From AP-15 sp963737145 (lineage in GTDB: Bacteria; Pseudomonadota; Alphaproteobacteria; ATCC43930; CGMCC-115725): a stretch of 64,000 nt of DNA. Both the position numbers and the translations under genes were made by a program. Below the pieces are notes generated by a model. It ran no database searches, was not told where the DNA came from, and was given only the letters and a program-made list of their open reading frames with translations. Positions 25,607-36,911 of this stretch are shown here, in pieces. Location of the stretch: assembly GCA_963737145.1 (NCBI GenBank), contig CAVTRO010000001.1, forward strand, positions 806,001 to 870,000. The letters are read 5' to 3'. Each line of letters begins with the position of its first letter. Position 1 is the first letter of the stretch.

Positions 25607-27588
25607 ATGTGTGGCATTAGCGGCTTTCTCCTACCCATTCTGCGATTCCCCGAGGCGCAGCCGAGGCGCGGCTGTGGGGGATGATTGCGACGCTGCGGCA
25701 TCGCGGTCCGGATGACGAAGGCGTCTGGACCGATGGCCGGGCCGGTCTCGCGCACGCCCGGCTCTCGATCATCGATCTGTCGCCGGCTGGGCATCAACCA
25801 ATGGCCAGCGCGGATGGCGGCGCGTGGATCACCTACAATGGCGAGATCTACAATTTCGCCGAGATCCGGCAGGAGCTCGAGGCGCTGGGCTACCCGTTTC
25901 GCAGCCGCAGCGACACCGAAGTCATCGTGAATGGCTGGCACGCCTGGGGAGCTAAAATTTTCTCACGGCTGCGCGGCATGTTCGCTCTCGCGATTTGGGA
26001 CCGGCGATCGCGGCAATTGATTCTGGCGCGCGATCGGCTCGGGAAAAAGCCGTTGTATTACGCTTCCACCGCAGCGGCCTTTCTGTTCGGCTCTGAAATA
26101 AAGGCCGTGCTCGCCTGGCCGGGCTTGTCGCGAACAGCGGATCTGTCGGCGATCGATAGTTATCTGAGCTTCGGGTATGTGCCGGCTCCGCAGACCGCTT
26201 TCGACGGTATCCGTAAGTTGCCGGCAGCTCACTACCTCGTCATCGAGACGCTGCCGGATGGCAGGCTCGGCGAGCCCGAGCTCGTCCGCTATTGGCGTTT
26301 GCCGGCGCCGCGCGTGGCGCGGCGCCATCGGCGCGCTGCGGAGCTGCGCCGCGAGCTCGTCGCGCAGCTCGAAGAGGCAGTGCGGCTGCGGCTGATCTCG
26401 GATGTGCCGCTCGGTGCTTTTCTATCCGGCGGCGTCAACTTTTCCGCGGTTGTTGCGACAATGGCGCGCGTCGGGGGCGGAAGGGTAAAGACGTTTTCGA
26501 TCGGGTTCTCCGCCAAGGAATATGACGAGACCCGCTATGCCCGGATGGTGGCGGAGCGTTATGCGACCGACCACGAGGAGCTCGTCGTCGAACCCGATGC
26601 GATCGCGGTCTTACCGCGGCTGATCTGGCACTACGGCGAGCCTTTTGCAGACCCCTCGGCCATTCCGACCTACTACGTCTCCGAGATGGCGCGCCGCAAA
26701 GTAACGGTGGCGCTCAACGGCGATGGCGGCGACGAGTGTTTCCTCGGTTACAATCGCTACAAGGCAATGCACCACCTTTCCCGCCTCGACGGCATGCCGC
26801 GATGGAGCCGGATCGGCCTGGGGCGGTCGCTGGCGCTGGCGCCGCCCGCATTGCAGCGCCGGTTTAAAATTCCTCGGATTCGCGCGTTGCTCCAGGATCC
26901 CGATCAGCGCCCGAGCCAGCGCTATGCCTTTACGATCGTCTATTTTACCGACGACGACAAAGCTGCCGGTTACGGCGAGGCGATGCAGGAGCACCTGGCA
27001 GGGACCGCGCTCGATCTCTTCGAGCCTTATTTCGCCGAGGCGGACAGCCTCGTCTCCGGCGCCAACTGGGCCGACATTCACACCTATCTGCCCGATGATC
27101 TGATGGTGAAGGTCGATGTCGCCAGCATGGCCCATGGGCTCGAATCCCGCTCGCCGCTTCTCGACCACGTGTTTATGGAGTGGGCGGCAGAATTACCCGA
27201 GCAACTCAAGATGGCGCACGGCGAGACCAAGGCGCTGTTCAAATCCGCGATGGAACCCTATCTGCCGAACGAGTTGCTCTATCGGCCGAAAATGGGGTTC
27301 GGCTGTCCCGTCGATCACTGGTTCCGCAGCGAGCTCAAGGAGTTCGCTTACGAGACGCTGCTGTCGCAGAGCGCGCGTGAACGCGGTCTTTTCCACCCCG
27401 CCTATGTCCGCGAGCTGCTCGAAGAGCATTGTGCGTTCACGCGCGATCACCACACGCGGCTGTGGGCACTGCTGATGCTGGAGCTGTGGTTCCAAATGTG
27501 GATCGACACGCCCACCGAAGCTGGTGTCTGTCATCCGCCCGAGCGGGCAGAAATCGGCGTCTCGATGGGATCTCTCGCGCAGCCCTGA
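25607..27588 (+). CDS. asnB: Asparagine synthetase, glutamine-hydrolysing, altered PPi loop
   Basis: This enzyme converts aspartate, glutamine and ATP to asparagine; relatives in glycan loci amidate sugars or other acids. It starts MCGISGFLL at ATG 25607, keeping the N-terminal nucleophile Cys, then slips frame near 25655-25670 and continues EARLWGMIATLRHRGPDDEG. The glutaminase domain has LAHARLSIIDLS and TYNGEIYNF. In the synthetase domain the pyrophosphate loop reads SGGVNFSAVV where the family has SGGxDSS, so the Asp and first Ser are replaced; NGDGGDECFLGYNRY and YGEPFADPSAIPTYY are intact. The length of about 660 residues is normal. It may be a specialised amidotransferase or contain further sequence errors at the loop. 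Confidence 0.9.
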
Positions 27589-27716
27589 GCAAGCCGGAGC
27601 GTTGTTACCCGACCATTTGGCTTGTGCCCTGCAGTGTCGGGAACCGGCGCGCGAACCGCCCTGTTATCGACACAGAGGCCCGCGCATCTCGGGCGGGCCC
27701 CTCAATGGAGGACGAC

Positions 27717-27893
27717 ATGCTCTACTGGGCGCTGGTATTCTTCATCATCGCGATTATTGCCGCCTTCTTCGGATTTGGCGGCGTGGCGACGACCGCTGCC
27801 AGCATCGCGCAAATACTCTTCTTTGTGTTCCTGGTGATCTTCCTGATCGCCCTGGTCATGGGGATCGCCGGCCGGCGGCGGCCGCCGATCTGA
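27717..27893 (+). CDS. Small DUF1328 membrane protein
   Basis: This 58-residue protein starts MLYWALVFFIIAIIAAFFGF and has a second hydrophobic helix ILFFVFLVIFLIALVMGI, the two-helix pattern of the DUF1328/YtjA family, with GVATTAASIA between. ATG 27717 is chosen because GGAGG at 27707-27711 lies at ideal distance; ATG 27705 is inside that site. Members are often induced by stress but the molecular function is not known. Confidence 0.9.
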   Translation: MLYWALVFFIIAIIAAFFGFGGVATTAASIAQILFFVFLVIFLIALVMGIAGRRRPPI

Positions 27894-27956
27894 ACTCATG
27901 GTGGCTGGTGGAGGTCCCGCATCGGGGCCTTCACCGGCGCCTATCTAATGCCCTGT

Positions 27957-28253
27957 CTAATTCTCGGCGGCGAGAACCCGAGCGAGCTGGCTCAGGGCTT
28001 CCTGGTGACGCTCATTGGGGATCTGAGCAAAGTTGCGGGCAAGCTCCAGACACATCCTCTCGCGCGGGCTGATCGCGCGGTCGTTTTCCTCGTCCAGCCC
28101 ATCGAAAAAGTAGTTGACCGGCACGCTCAAAACCTGAGCGACCTCGAACAGTCGACCGGCCGAGACGCGATTGATGCCGCGTTCGTATTTGTGCGCCTGC
28201 TGATAGGTCACCCCGATAAGATCGGCGAGCTGTTGCTGCGTCAGGCCGAGCAT
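27957..28253 (-). CDS. XRE-family helix-turn-helix regulator
   Basis: This is a small DNA-binding regulator. GLTQQQLADLIGVTYQQAHK is the helix-turn-helix, followed by YERGINRVSAGRLFEVAQVL and a short C-terminal tail with PVNYFFDGL, matching the alphaproteobacterial XRE proteins of roughly 130 residues. The first helix of the fold (DIDRYVGARIRERRI) lies in the same frame upstream of ATG 28253 but has no start codon, and MREQEQIGNRRHGLGDE in another frame from ATG 28414 probably supplies the N-terminus. A small indel at about 28300-28340 would join them. Its target is unknown. Confidence 0.85.
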   Translation of the reverse strand: MLGLTQQQLADLIGVTYQQAHKYERGINRVSAGRLFEVAQVLSVPVNYFFDGLDEENDRAISPRERMCLELARNFAQIPNERHQEALSQLARVLAAEN

Positions 28254-28678
28254 GATGCGGCGCTCTCGGATGCGGGCTCCGACATAGCGGTCGATGTCCT
28301 GGGTCCGGCTCGAAGATCGGCGGGGAGCAAGGGCGTTGACGGTGGGTTGCCTTCGGCGCCTCGCTCGTCACCCAATCCGTGACGACGGTTTCCGATCTGC
28401 TCCTGCTCTCTCATTTTCTTCAATCCCCAGCCTCGCCGCACGCTGATGGGACCGCGACCCGGTTCGGCCAAATCGGTTCCCGATAAATCGGGCGGATCCT
28501 GCTCAACCGGGCGGTGTCGATGCAGTGAACGGTTCCGATGTGTCAAAACTTAGGCAGGCTGTAGGCGCGGAGCGTAGGGTAACGCTGTTCACGTCTGCGT
28601 GCCGCGCATGCCCTTCGCGTTGACAGTCCCCCCTGCCGATGATACCGACGGACGCTCATCTGCTGTGAACGCAAATCG

Positions 28679-29555
28679 ATGCCTCGCATCTCAATCGGCG
28701 ACTGCTCACTCTATTACGAGCGGCACGGCATGGGCTTCCCGATCCTGTTCGTTTCCGGACTCGGCGGGTTTGCATCCTTTTGGCAGGACCAGATCGCGGC
28801 TTTCGCCAAGCGGTTCGAGGTCGTCACGTTCGATCATCGCGGCATCGGGCAGAGCGATCAGGCCCGGTTCGGCTACACCGTCGAGCGGATGGCGGCCGAC
28901 GTTGTCAGCTTGATGGACGCGCTGCGGATCAAGCGTGCGCATGTCGTCGGACATTCGACCGGCGGAGCAATCGCCCAGGTGCTGGCGATCGAGCATCCCA
29001 GTCGGCTGGCGAGCGTCGTGCTGTCCGCCACCTGGACCAAGGCCGACGCTTATTTCCGCCGGCTTTTTACGTTCCGTAAAGAGGTTCTGCTGCGGCTCGG
29101 GCCGAGCGCTTATCTGCAATCGGCCACGCTTTACTGGTACCCGAGCTGGTGGGTCGCCCGGAACAACGAACGCCTTCGCCAATTGGAGGCTCAGAACCTG
29201 GCGAACTTCGCGCCGGTCGAGATCGTCGCGAGCCGGATCGATGCGATGCTGGCGTTCGACCGATCGAATGAGCTGGCGCGCATCAAGACACCCGACCCTG
29301 GTGATCGGCGCCGAGGACGATATCGTCACGCCGGCCTACTTTTCCGAAGAATTGGCGCGGCTGATTCCGGCGGCGGAGGTCAAGCTCTTTCCGCGAGGCG
29401 GGCATTTTCTTGTGCACGTCCGCGCGCGCGAATTCGGCAATGCCGTGCTGCCCTTTCTGGCCTCCCACACTCCGGCTTCGAGCGGCGCTCACTCCTGCGT
29501 GTGGGAACCCGCGATTAGGAATTCTTCAAGACCTCGACGCTTAGCTTACGCGTGA
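28679..29555 (+). CDS. Alpha/beta hydrolase, frameshifted as read
   Basis: This is a single-domain hydrolase of about 290 residues. LFVSGLGGFASFWQDQI gives the oxyanion region, VVGHSTGGAIAQVL holds the nucleophile Ser, GAEDDIVTP the catalytic Asp, and RGGHFLVH the His. The last two are in a different frame from the first: the switch is at a CCC run (29291-29293) where CC would give KTPTLVIGAEDD. With that base removed the triad is complete. The sequence resembles enol-lactone hydrolases and RutD-like enzymes; the substrate is not determined. Confidence 0.87.
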
Positions 29556-29672
29556 GCGCGCCTTACCGGGCGTTGACGCGGTGGATCGGGCTGTGCGGGC
29601 CGGCACCCGGTCGGGCGCGAAATCCCCGTCACCGGACGCTCATAGAGCGCAGGAAGCCGAGGCGCCGGACAG

Positions 29673-30473
29673 GTGGAGCAACACCCGGATATCACGCACG
29701 AGGGCCGGCAACGGCGCAATTCGGCGATAGTCGGCATGGTAAAAGCCGCGCTGCGCCAAAACCGCCTGCTGTTTGTTTATCAGCCTGTGGTGTGCGCCGC
29801 GACGGGAATGGTCGATTATTTCGAGTGCCTGCTGCGGATACGTGACGAGGCGGGGAACATCCTTCCCGGTGCCGAGTTCATCACGGCGGTCGAGGATTTC
29901 GGTCTGATCGGCCTGATCGATCGCTTCGTCCTCGAAAGAGCGGTGCAGGAGCTCGGCGCCCATCCCGGGGTGAGGCTCGGCTTCAATGTGTCGGGTCTGA
30001 CCGCTTGCGACCGGCCGTGGCTGCGTACCTTGAGTTCCCGGTTGCGCAACCGGCCCGATCTCGCCCGGCGCATTATCGTCGAAATCACCGAGACCGCGGC
30101 GCTCGACGACATCGAGGAGACCGCCCGTTTCGTCGATACGCTGCGTGACGCGGGCTGCCGTGTCGCGCTCGACGATTTCGGCGCCGGACATACTTCGCTG
30201 CGACACCTGCAAAGCTTGGCCGTGGACACGGTCAAGATCGACGGCTCTTTTATCCGAAACCTCGCGGACAGCCCCGAAAATCGGGTCTTTCTGCGTCACC
30301 TGCTCGGTCTCACCAAGGGTTTCGGCCTGAGCACGATTGCCGAGTGCGTCGAAAATACCGCGGATGCGGCCCTGCTGCGCGCCGAGGGGATCGGCTATCT
30401 GCAAGGCTATCACATCGGCGCGCCGACCACCCAACGCCCGTGGCTCGGGATCCCGGCGCCGGAAATCGGCTGA
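29673..30473 (+). CDS. EAL-domain cyclic-di-GMP phosphodiesterase
   Basis: This is a stand-alone EAL protein of 266 residues with a short N-terminal tail and no sensor domain. The active-site motifs are present in order: YFECLLR (the EAL motif, here ECL), FNVSGL, IVEITET, ALDDFGAGHTS, VKIDGSFI, ECVEN and GYLQGY. The metal- and base-supplying Asp and Glu residues are intact, so catalysis is likely despite the Ala-to-Cys change. The GTG start at 29673 is the first in frame; ATG 29736 is a shorter option. It faces the M20 peptidase gene, convergent, 8 bp apart. Confidence 0.88.
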   Translation: MEQHPDITHEGRQRRNSAIVGMVKAALRQNRLLFVYQPVVCAATGMVDYFECLLRIRDEAGNILPGAEFITAVEDFGLIGLIDRFVLERAVQELGAHPGVRLGFNVSGLTACDRPWLRTLSSRLRNRPDLARRIIVEITETAALDDIEETARFVDTLRDAGCRVALDDFGAGHTSLRHLQSLAVDTVKIDGSFIRNLADSPENRVFLRHLLGLTKGFGLSTIAECVENTADAALLRAEGIGYLQGYHIGAPTTQRPWLGIPAPEIG

Positions 30474-30481
30474 AACAGCCA

Positions 30482-31912
<1,431 letters not shown>

Positions 31913-32051
31913 TTCGCTGCCCGCTCGCCCGCCAATCCCCGTTTATATGACCACGCAGGCACCCCGACCAACCAGCTGTTGACCTGTTCGGGCCATCGAT
32001 CTTACGCTCGATCAAGCCCTCATTGCCCACAAGCGGGAAGGAGCAACTGGT

Positions 32052-33035
32052 ATGGCTGAGCTCGTCCTCGGGATCGGCACGTCGCATACACCGATGCTAA
32101 ACGCTCCGGCCGAGGATTGGCCGCGCTTCATCGACCGCGATGCGGTTCGCGACTTCCTCGACAAGGAGGGGCGGCCAACGACCTACGAAGAGCTGCTGCA
32201 TCGGGCGGAGCCGCATGTCGCGGCCGAATTGACGCCGGAGCGGTTCGCCGCCCGTCACGCCGAGGCGCAGGCCGGGGTCGCCCATCTCAGGGATGCCGTG
32301 CGGCGCGCCGAGCTCGACGCATTGATCGTCATCGGCGACGATCACAAGGAAATCTATCAGGACGACAACCTGCCGAGCTTCGTCGTCTACCGCGGCAAGA
32401 CGATCCGCAACGTGCCGCTCAACGGCTTTTCGGGCCCCGATTGGGCGCGGCGGGCGACAGCGCGCTACTATGAGGAAAACGAGCCGCGCGCCTACCCGGT
32501 CGAAAGCGGCCTGGCATTGCACCTGACCACGTCCCTCGTCGATCGCGAGTTCGACCCGGTCTCGTCGGACGCGTTGCCCGACGGAAAGGGCGAAGGCCAT
32601 GCCTTTGCCTTTGTCCGCAAGCGGCTCATGGACGACCCGATGCTGCCGGTCGTGCCGGTGTTCATCAACACCTATTTCCCGCCGAACCAGCCGACGCCGC
32701 GGCGCTGCTACAAGCTCGGCCAGGCGATCCGGGAGGCGGTGGAGAGCTATCCGGGCGACGCGCGGGTCGGCATCGTCGGCTCCGGCGGGCTGAGCCACTT
32801 CGTCGTCGACGAAGACCTCGACCGCGGGGTTCTCGACGCCTGCGCCCGCAAGGATGCCGAGGTGCTGCAATCCTTGCCGCGGCAAAAGCTCAATTCCGGC
32901 AGCTCGGAGATCCGCATGTGGATCTGCGTCGCCGGCGCCGTCGAGCATCTCGATTTCGCCTGGTCGCGCTACGTGCCCGGATACCGCACGCCGGCCGGGT
33001 CGGGCACCGGCCTCGGCTTCGCCCTCTGGTCGTGA
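32052..33035 (+). CDS. Class III extradiol ring-cleavage dioxygenase (LigB-like)
   Basis: This is a 327-residue non-heme Fe(II) enzyme predicted to open catechol-type rings. It starts MAELVLGIGTSHTPML, where the His of GTSHTP is a metal ligand, and contains VIGDDHKEIYQDD and GSGGLSHFVVDE as in the catalytic LigB subunit family. It stands alone without an alpha subunit. The next gene, 8 bp away, encodes a Rieske oxygenase, so the pair could hydroxylate and then cleave an aromatic compound. The actual substrate is not evident. Confidence 0.88.
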   Translation: MAELVLGIGTSHTPMLNAPAEDWPRFIDRDAVRDFLDKEGRPTTYEELLHRAEPHVAAELTPERFAARHAEAQAGVAHLRDAVRRAELDALIVIGDDHKEIYQDDNLPSFVVYRGKTIRNVPLNGFSGPDWARRATARYYEENEPRAYPVESGLALHLTTSLVDREFDPVSSDALPDGKGEGHAFAFVRKRLMDDPMLPVVPVFINTYFPPNQPTPRRCYKLGQAIREAVESYPGDARVGIVGSGGLSHFVVDEDLDRGVLDACARKDAEVLQSLPRQKLNSGSSEIRMWICVAGAVEHLDFAWSRYVPGYRTPAGSGTGLGFALWS

Positions 33036-33043
33036 GGGCAGCG

Positions 33044-34356
33044 ATGAGCAAGCAAAAGGACAGCGAAGACCTGGTCCGCGTCGGGCCCGGCACCGTCATG
33101 GGCGAAATGATGCGGCAATACTGGATCCCGGCCGCGATGTCGTCGGAGCTGGAGCGCGACGGCGCGCCGATGCGGCTGATGCTGCTCGGCGAGCGGCTGA
33201 TCGCGTTCCGCGACAGCTCGGGCCGGGTCGGGGTCATGGACCACCGCTGCCCGCATCGCTGCGCATCGCTGTTCCTCGGGCGCAACGAGGAGAACGGCAT
33301 CCGCTGCGTCTATCACGGCTGGAAATTCGACGCGGCGGGCAATTGCGTCGACATGCCGAATACGCCGCCGCATCAGGACTACAAGGAGAAGGTCAAAGCC
33401 AAGGCCTACAAGGTCGCCGAGCGCAACGGCTTGGTCTGGGTGTATATGGGCGAGCGCGCGGAGGCGCCGCCGCTGCCGGGGATCGAGGCTTCATTGCTGC
33501 CGGAAGGCGATCTGCAGATCGTCTTCGCGCAGCGCGAATGCAACTGGCTGCAGGCGCTCGAAGGCGACATCGACACCTCGCATTTCGGGTTTTTGCATGC
33601 CGGCTCGGTCGATCCGGCCGATGTGTCGGCGGACAATCTGATCCGCTGGACGGTGGCGAACCGGGCGCCCGAATTATCACGTCACCGATACCGACTGGGG
33701 CACGATGTACGCGGCCTACCGTCCGGCGGAGGCTGGCCAGACCTATTGGCGGTTCGCCAATTTCCTGTTCCCGTTCTGGACGCAGACGCCGCAGGGCGCC
33801 TTTGACCGCGTCAACAGCCGCGCCTGGGTTCCGATGGACGACACCCATACGATGTTCGTCAGCCTGACCTGGAAAAACCTGCCGGCCTCACGCGCCGCGC
33901 TCAGCCACACCCGGGACCTCCCGGGCTCGAAGCTGACGATGGATTTCGTGCCGAACACGACCGACTGGTACGGCCGCTGGCGGCTCGCCGGCAATCAGGG
34001 GAACGACTGGCTGATCGACCGGGAGGCGCAAAAGAGCGGCGGCATCTATACCGGGATCGTCGGCATCCAGGCCCAGGACCAGGCGATAACCGAGAGCATG
34101 GGTGCCGTCATCGACCACGGCTTCGAGCATCTGGGTCCGAGCGACAAGATGATCACCCGCACCCGCCGGCGCCTGCTGCGCGCCGCCCGTGCGCTGAAAA
34201 AGGACGGGGACGCTCCCGCCCGGCGTCGACGACCCGGATATCTTTGTCAACGTTCGCAGTGGCGACTTCCTCGCTGACGAAAAGATCGGCTGGCGCGATG
34301 CCTACGAAGGCCAGCTGCGCGCCGCAATGCGCCCTCTCGCCCAGGCGGCGGAGTGA
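33044..34356 (+). CDS. Rieske aromatic-ring oxygenase alpha subunit, frameshifted as read
   Basis: This resembles phthalate 4,5-dioxygenase and related single-component oxygenases. The Rieske [2Fe-2S] ligands are in CPHRC and CVYHGW. The mononuclear iron site is EGDIDTSHFGFLH (Asp, His-x4-His). The start is ATG 33044. Two frame jumps are visible: after NRAP at a CCC run (33668-33670), continuing NYHVTDTDWGTMYAAY, and after KKDG at a GGGG run (34206-34209), continuing TLPPGVDDPDIFVNVRSGDF to TGA 34354-34356. Both fit one surplus base in a homopolymer. A reductase partner is not present nearby. Confidence 0.9.
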
Positions 34357-34394
34357 GGGAACGGGAAGAGTTCGAGGTGTGAGCGGGCGCTGGC

Positions 34395-34637
34395 ATGAGG
34401 GGGCTCGTCGGCCTCTACCTTGCGATCGGGGTCGCGCTGGTCGCGATTGGCTTCCTGCTGCCGGGCCCGTGCCCGAACCGGAACATCGACATCGTCAACC
34501 AAATCGTCTTTGTGCTGACGTGGCCGGTCGGCTTGTATTCGGAGGTCTACCAAGGCCATTTGTCGGCCGAGGAGTGGCTGCGCGCGCAGGCCTGCGAAGG
34601 CGGCGGCCGGCTCGGGCCGAAGACGGTTCCGGGTTAG
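34395..34637 (+). CDS. Small membrane protein of unknown function
   Basis: This 80-residue protein begins with a membrane helix (VGLYLAIGVALVAIGFLL), followed by GPCPNRNIDIVNQIVF and a second weakly hydrophobic segment FVLTWPVGLY. I do not recognise a family. It follows the Rieske oxygenase gene by 38 bp on the same strand. Its stop codon overlaps the stop of hemC on the opposite strand (TTAG, 34634-34637). Confidence 0.6.
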   Translation: MRGLVGLYLAIGVALVAIGFLLPGPCPNRNIDIVNQIVFVLTWPVGLYSEVYQGHLSAEEWLRAQACEGGGRLGPKTVPG

Positions 34638-35564
34638 CCGAGCCCAAAATCCGGACCGGCGCGGCTCCTTAGCTGCTTGCCCAACTCGGCGCCGAGCCTG
34701 GCCGCCTCGTCAATGCCGCCTTCGAGCTGGCCGCGAATTTCTTTGCTCCCTTCCTCGTTGAGCAACAACCCCTCGATCGATCAAACGGTCGCCATCGGTT
34801 TCGGCCAGCCCGGCGATCGGGGTGCGGCATGACCCGTCGAGCGCGGCGAGCATCGCTCGCTCGGCTACGACGCAAGCGGAGCTGATCGGATCATGCAGCG
34901 GGTCGACGAGCTGGCGCACGTTGTCGTCGGCCGTCCGGCACTCGAGGGCGAGCGCACCTTGGCCGACCGCCGGCAGCATGATCTCGCGAGGCAGGATTTC
35001 GGTCGCACGTCCGCTCAAATCGAGGCGTTCGAGGCCGCACAGCGCCAGTACCAACGCATCGAATTCACCAGCCGCCATCTTGCGCAGCCGGGTGTTCACA
35101 TTCCCGCGGATCGGCACGATCGAAAGGTCCGGCCGATGCCGCAGCAATTGGGCCTGGCGGCGGAGTGATGCGGTGCCGACCGTCGCGGCGTGAGGCAGAG
35201 AAGCAAGGCTCGCCCCGCTCGCCGATAAAAGCGCATCGCGCGGATCGTCCCGCGGCGGCACGCAGGCGATCACCAGGCCATCGGGAAGCCACGTCTCCAT
35301 ATCCTTCAGCGAATGCACCGCCAGATCGATGCTTCCGGCGAGGAGCGCCTCCTCGATCTCTTTGGCGAACAGCCCCTTGCCGCCAATCTCGGCGAGCAGG
35401 CGATTTTGCACTCGGTCGCCGGTCGTTCTGATCGTCACGATCTCGACCGCGCCCGTCTCTGCAAGCTCGGGATGTACCGCAATCAGGCGATCGCGGATGA
35501 TGGCGGTCTGGCGCAACGCCATCGGGCTGCCTCGGGTGCCGATGCGGATAGGGCGGGGGGCCAA
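34634..35564 (-). CDS. hemC: Hydroxymethylbilane synthase (porphobilinogen deaminase), frameshifted near C-terminus
   Basis: HemC joins four porphobilinogen units in tetrapyrrole synthesis. It starts MAPRPIRIGTRGSPMALRQT. The substrate- and cofactor-binding regions are present: AVHSLKDMETWLPDGL, TVGTASLRRQAQLL, IRGNVNTRLRKM, and the cofactor-binding Cys in LDGSCRTPIAG. The frame as read ends at 34710 with Arg-rich residues, but LLLNEEGSKEIRGQLEGG and the end GPDFGLG continue in the next frame to TAA 34634-34636. A CCCC run at 34769-34772 (GGGG on the coding strand) is the likely extra base. This is an essential gene, which argues that the break is an error in the data. Confidence 0.95.
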
Positions 35565-35589
35565 GGCGCATTCTCCTCGTTACTTGCGA

Positions 35590-36849
35590 TCACCTGTCCG
35601 GCAGCACCGGCAAGGTTTGCGTGAAAGCCAGCCAAAACACCGCAAAGCCGATCGATATGATCGCGATCGGAACCCCGGCCCGGGCGTGTTCGGCAAAGGT
35701 GAGCCTCGCTCCCATCCGATCGGCCCGCTCGGCGATCAGCACATTAGTCAGGCTGCCGGTCAGGAGCAGATTGCCGGCGAGGCTCGACAATAAGGCCAAG
35801 GCGTAAAAAACGCCCGGTGGCGCGCTCGGCCAGATCTGCAGGAACAGCATCGCGGCAGGGACCCCGCCGATCGTGTTGCTGGCTACGAGGCTATATGGCG
35901 TCAACAGCACGAGACTGTTCGGCAAGAGGCCATGTTCGGTCAGGAAGTCGAGGATTTCGGAAGCAATTCCGGATTGGTTCAGCGCTCCGGTGATCACAAA
36001 GAGGCAGGCGACGAGAAGCAGCAGCGGCCAATCCACCGCCGCGATCATCGTGCGGCTGGTAATTTTGCGGCTGGCGAGCAACAGAGCCGCGATGATCAGC
36101 GCACCGGTCTCGCGCGGCAGCGGCGTCGCGAACAGCAGCAGCAGCAACAGCACCGCGACAGCCCCTTTGATCGTCTGGTTGCGGTCGAGCGGGTGAACCG
36201 CTATCGGCGCTGCGTCGAGCGTCGCCGCGAGCACCGTCTGACTGATGCGCGTGCGCCATTGCAGCCAGACGACCAGAAAGACAACAACGAGGGTGAATAT
36301 CGCCGGCACCGCGCAAATGGCCAGAAAGACCCAAAAGTCGAGCCGGCCGAGCGCCCCGATCAGGATGTTTTGCGGATTGCCGATCAGGGTCGCCGCGGAG
36401 CCCGCATTGGTTGCGGCAGCGAGCGCGATCACTAGCGGGCGAGGGTCGAGCCCGCGGCTCTGCGCTCCGGAGATCAGCAAGGGCGAGATCGCAATGATCA
36501 GAATATCGTTTGCGAGTATCGCCGAGAGCCCGCCGCCGATTGCAACCGTCAACGCCAGCAGGGTCGCCGCACCGCGCCGGGTCTCGGTAATCGTTCGGGC
36601 GCAGAAATCGATGAAGCCCGATTCGGCGAACTGCGCCGAGATGATCATCATCGCGAACAGAAAGGCGAGCGTCGGCAAGTCGACGGCGCTGCCGAAATCA
36701 TCGAGCGTCATCTCGCCGCTAGCGAGGAGCGCGATGACCGCGAGCAGCGCGATCCCGGTGCGATCGACCTGCAGCCACGCGATCCGGCCGGCGGCCATCC
36801 CGATATAGGTCAGGATCAGGATCAGCAGAACGATCGCGGCGTGCATCAA
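35590..36849 (-). CDS. ArsB/NhaD (ion transporter superfamily) permease
   Basis: This 419-residue protein has about 11 membrane helices and belongs to the ion-transporter superfamily with ArsB, NhaD and CitM. Marker stretches are FGSAVDLPTLAFLFAMM, AILANDILIIAISPLLI, ATNAGSAATLIGNPQNILI and LVASNTIGGVPAAM, where the paired NxGSxxT-type hairpins bind the substrate. It has no arsenic genes or cytoplasmic domain nearby, so whether it moves arsenite, Na+/H+ or a carboxylate cannot be told. It lies 25 bp after hemC on the same strand order (upstream of hemC's start) and may be a separate transcript. Confidence 0.8.
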   Translation of the reverse strand: MMHAAIVLLILILTYIGMAAGRIAWLQVDRTGIALLAVIALLASGEMTLDDFGSAVDLPTLAFLFAMMIISAQFAESGFIDFCARTITETRRGAATLLALTVAIGGGLSAILANDILIIAISPLLISGAQSRGLDPRPLVIALAAATNAGSAATLIGNPQNILIGALGRLDFWVFLAICAVPAIFTLVVVFLVVWLQWRTRISQTVLAATLDAAPIAVHPLDRNQTIKGAVAVLLLLLLFATPLPRETGALIIAALLLASRKITSRTMIAAVDWPLLLLVACLFVITGALNQSGIASEILDFLTEHGLLPNSLVLLTPYSLVASNTIGGVPAAMLFLQIWPSAPPGVFYALALLSSLAGNLLLTGSLTNVLIAERADRMGARLTFAEHARAGVPIAIISIGFAVFWLAFTQTLPVLPDR

Positions 36850-36911
36850 GAGCCCGGCTTCGGCTGCCTCGGCGGGTGAGGGTGCATCATCCGGGCCTCT
36901 CTTGCTATATC

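Noticed and set aside
27905..27935. Possible terminator after the DUF1328 gene
   Set aside because: A seven-pair stem is present but there is no T-run, so the support is too weak.
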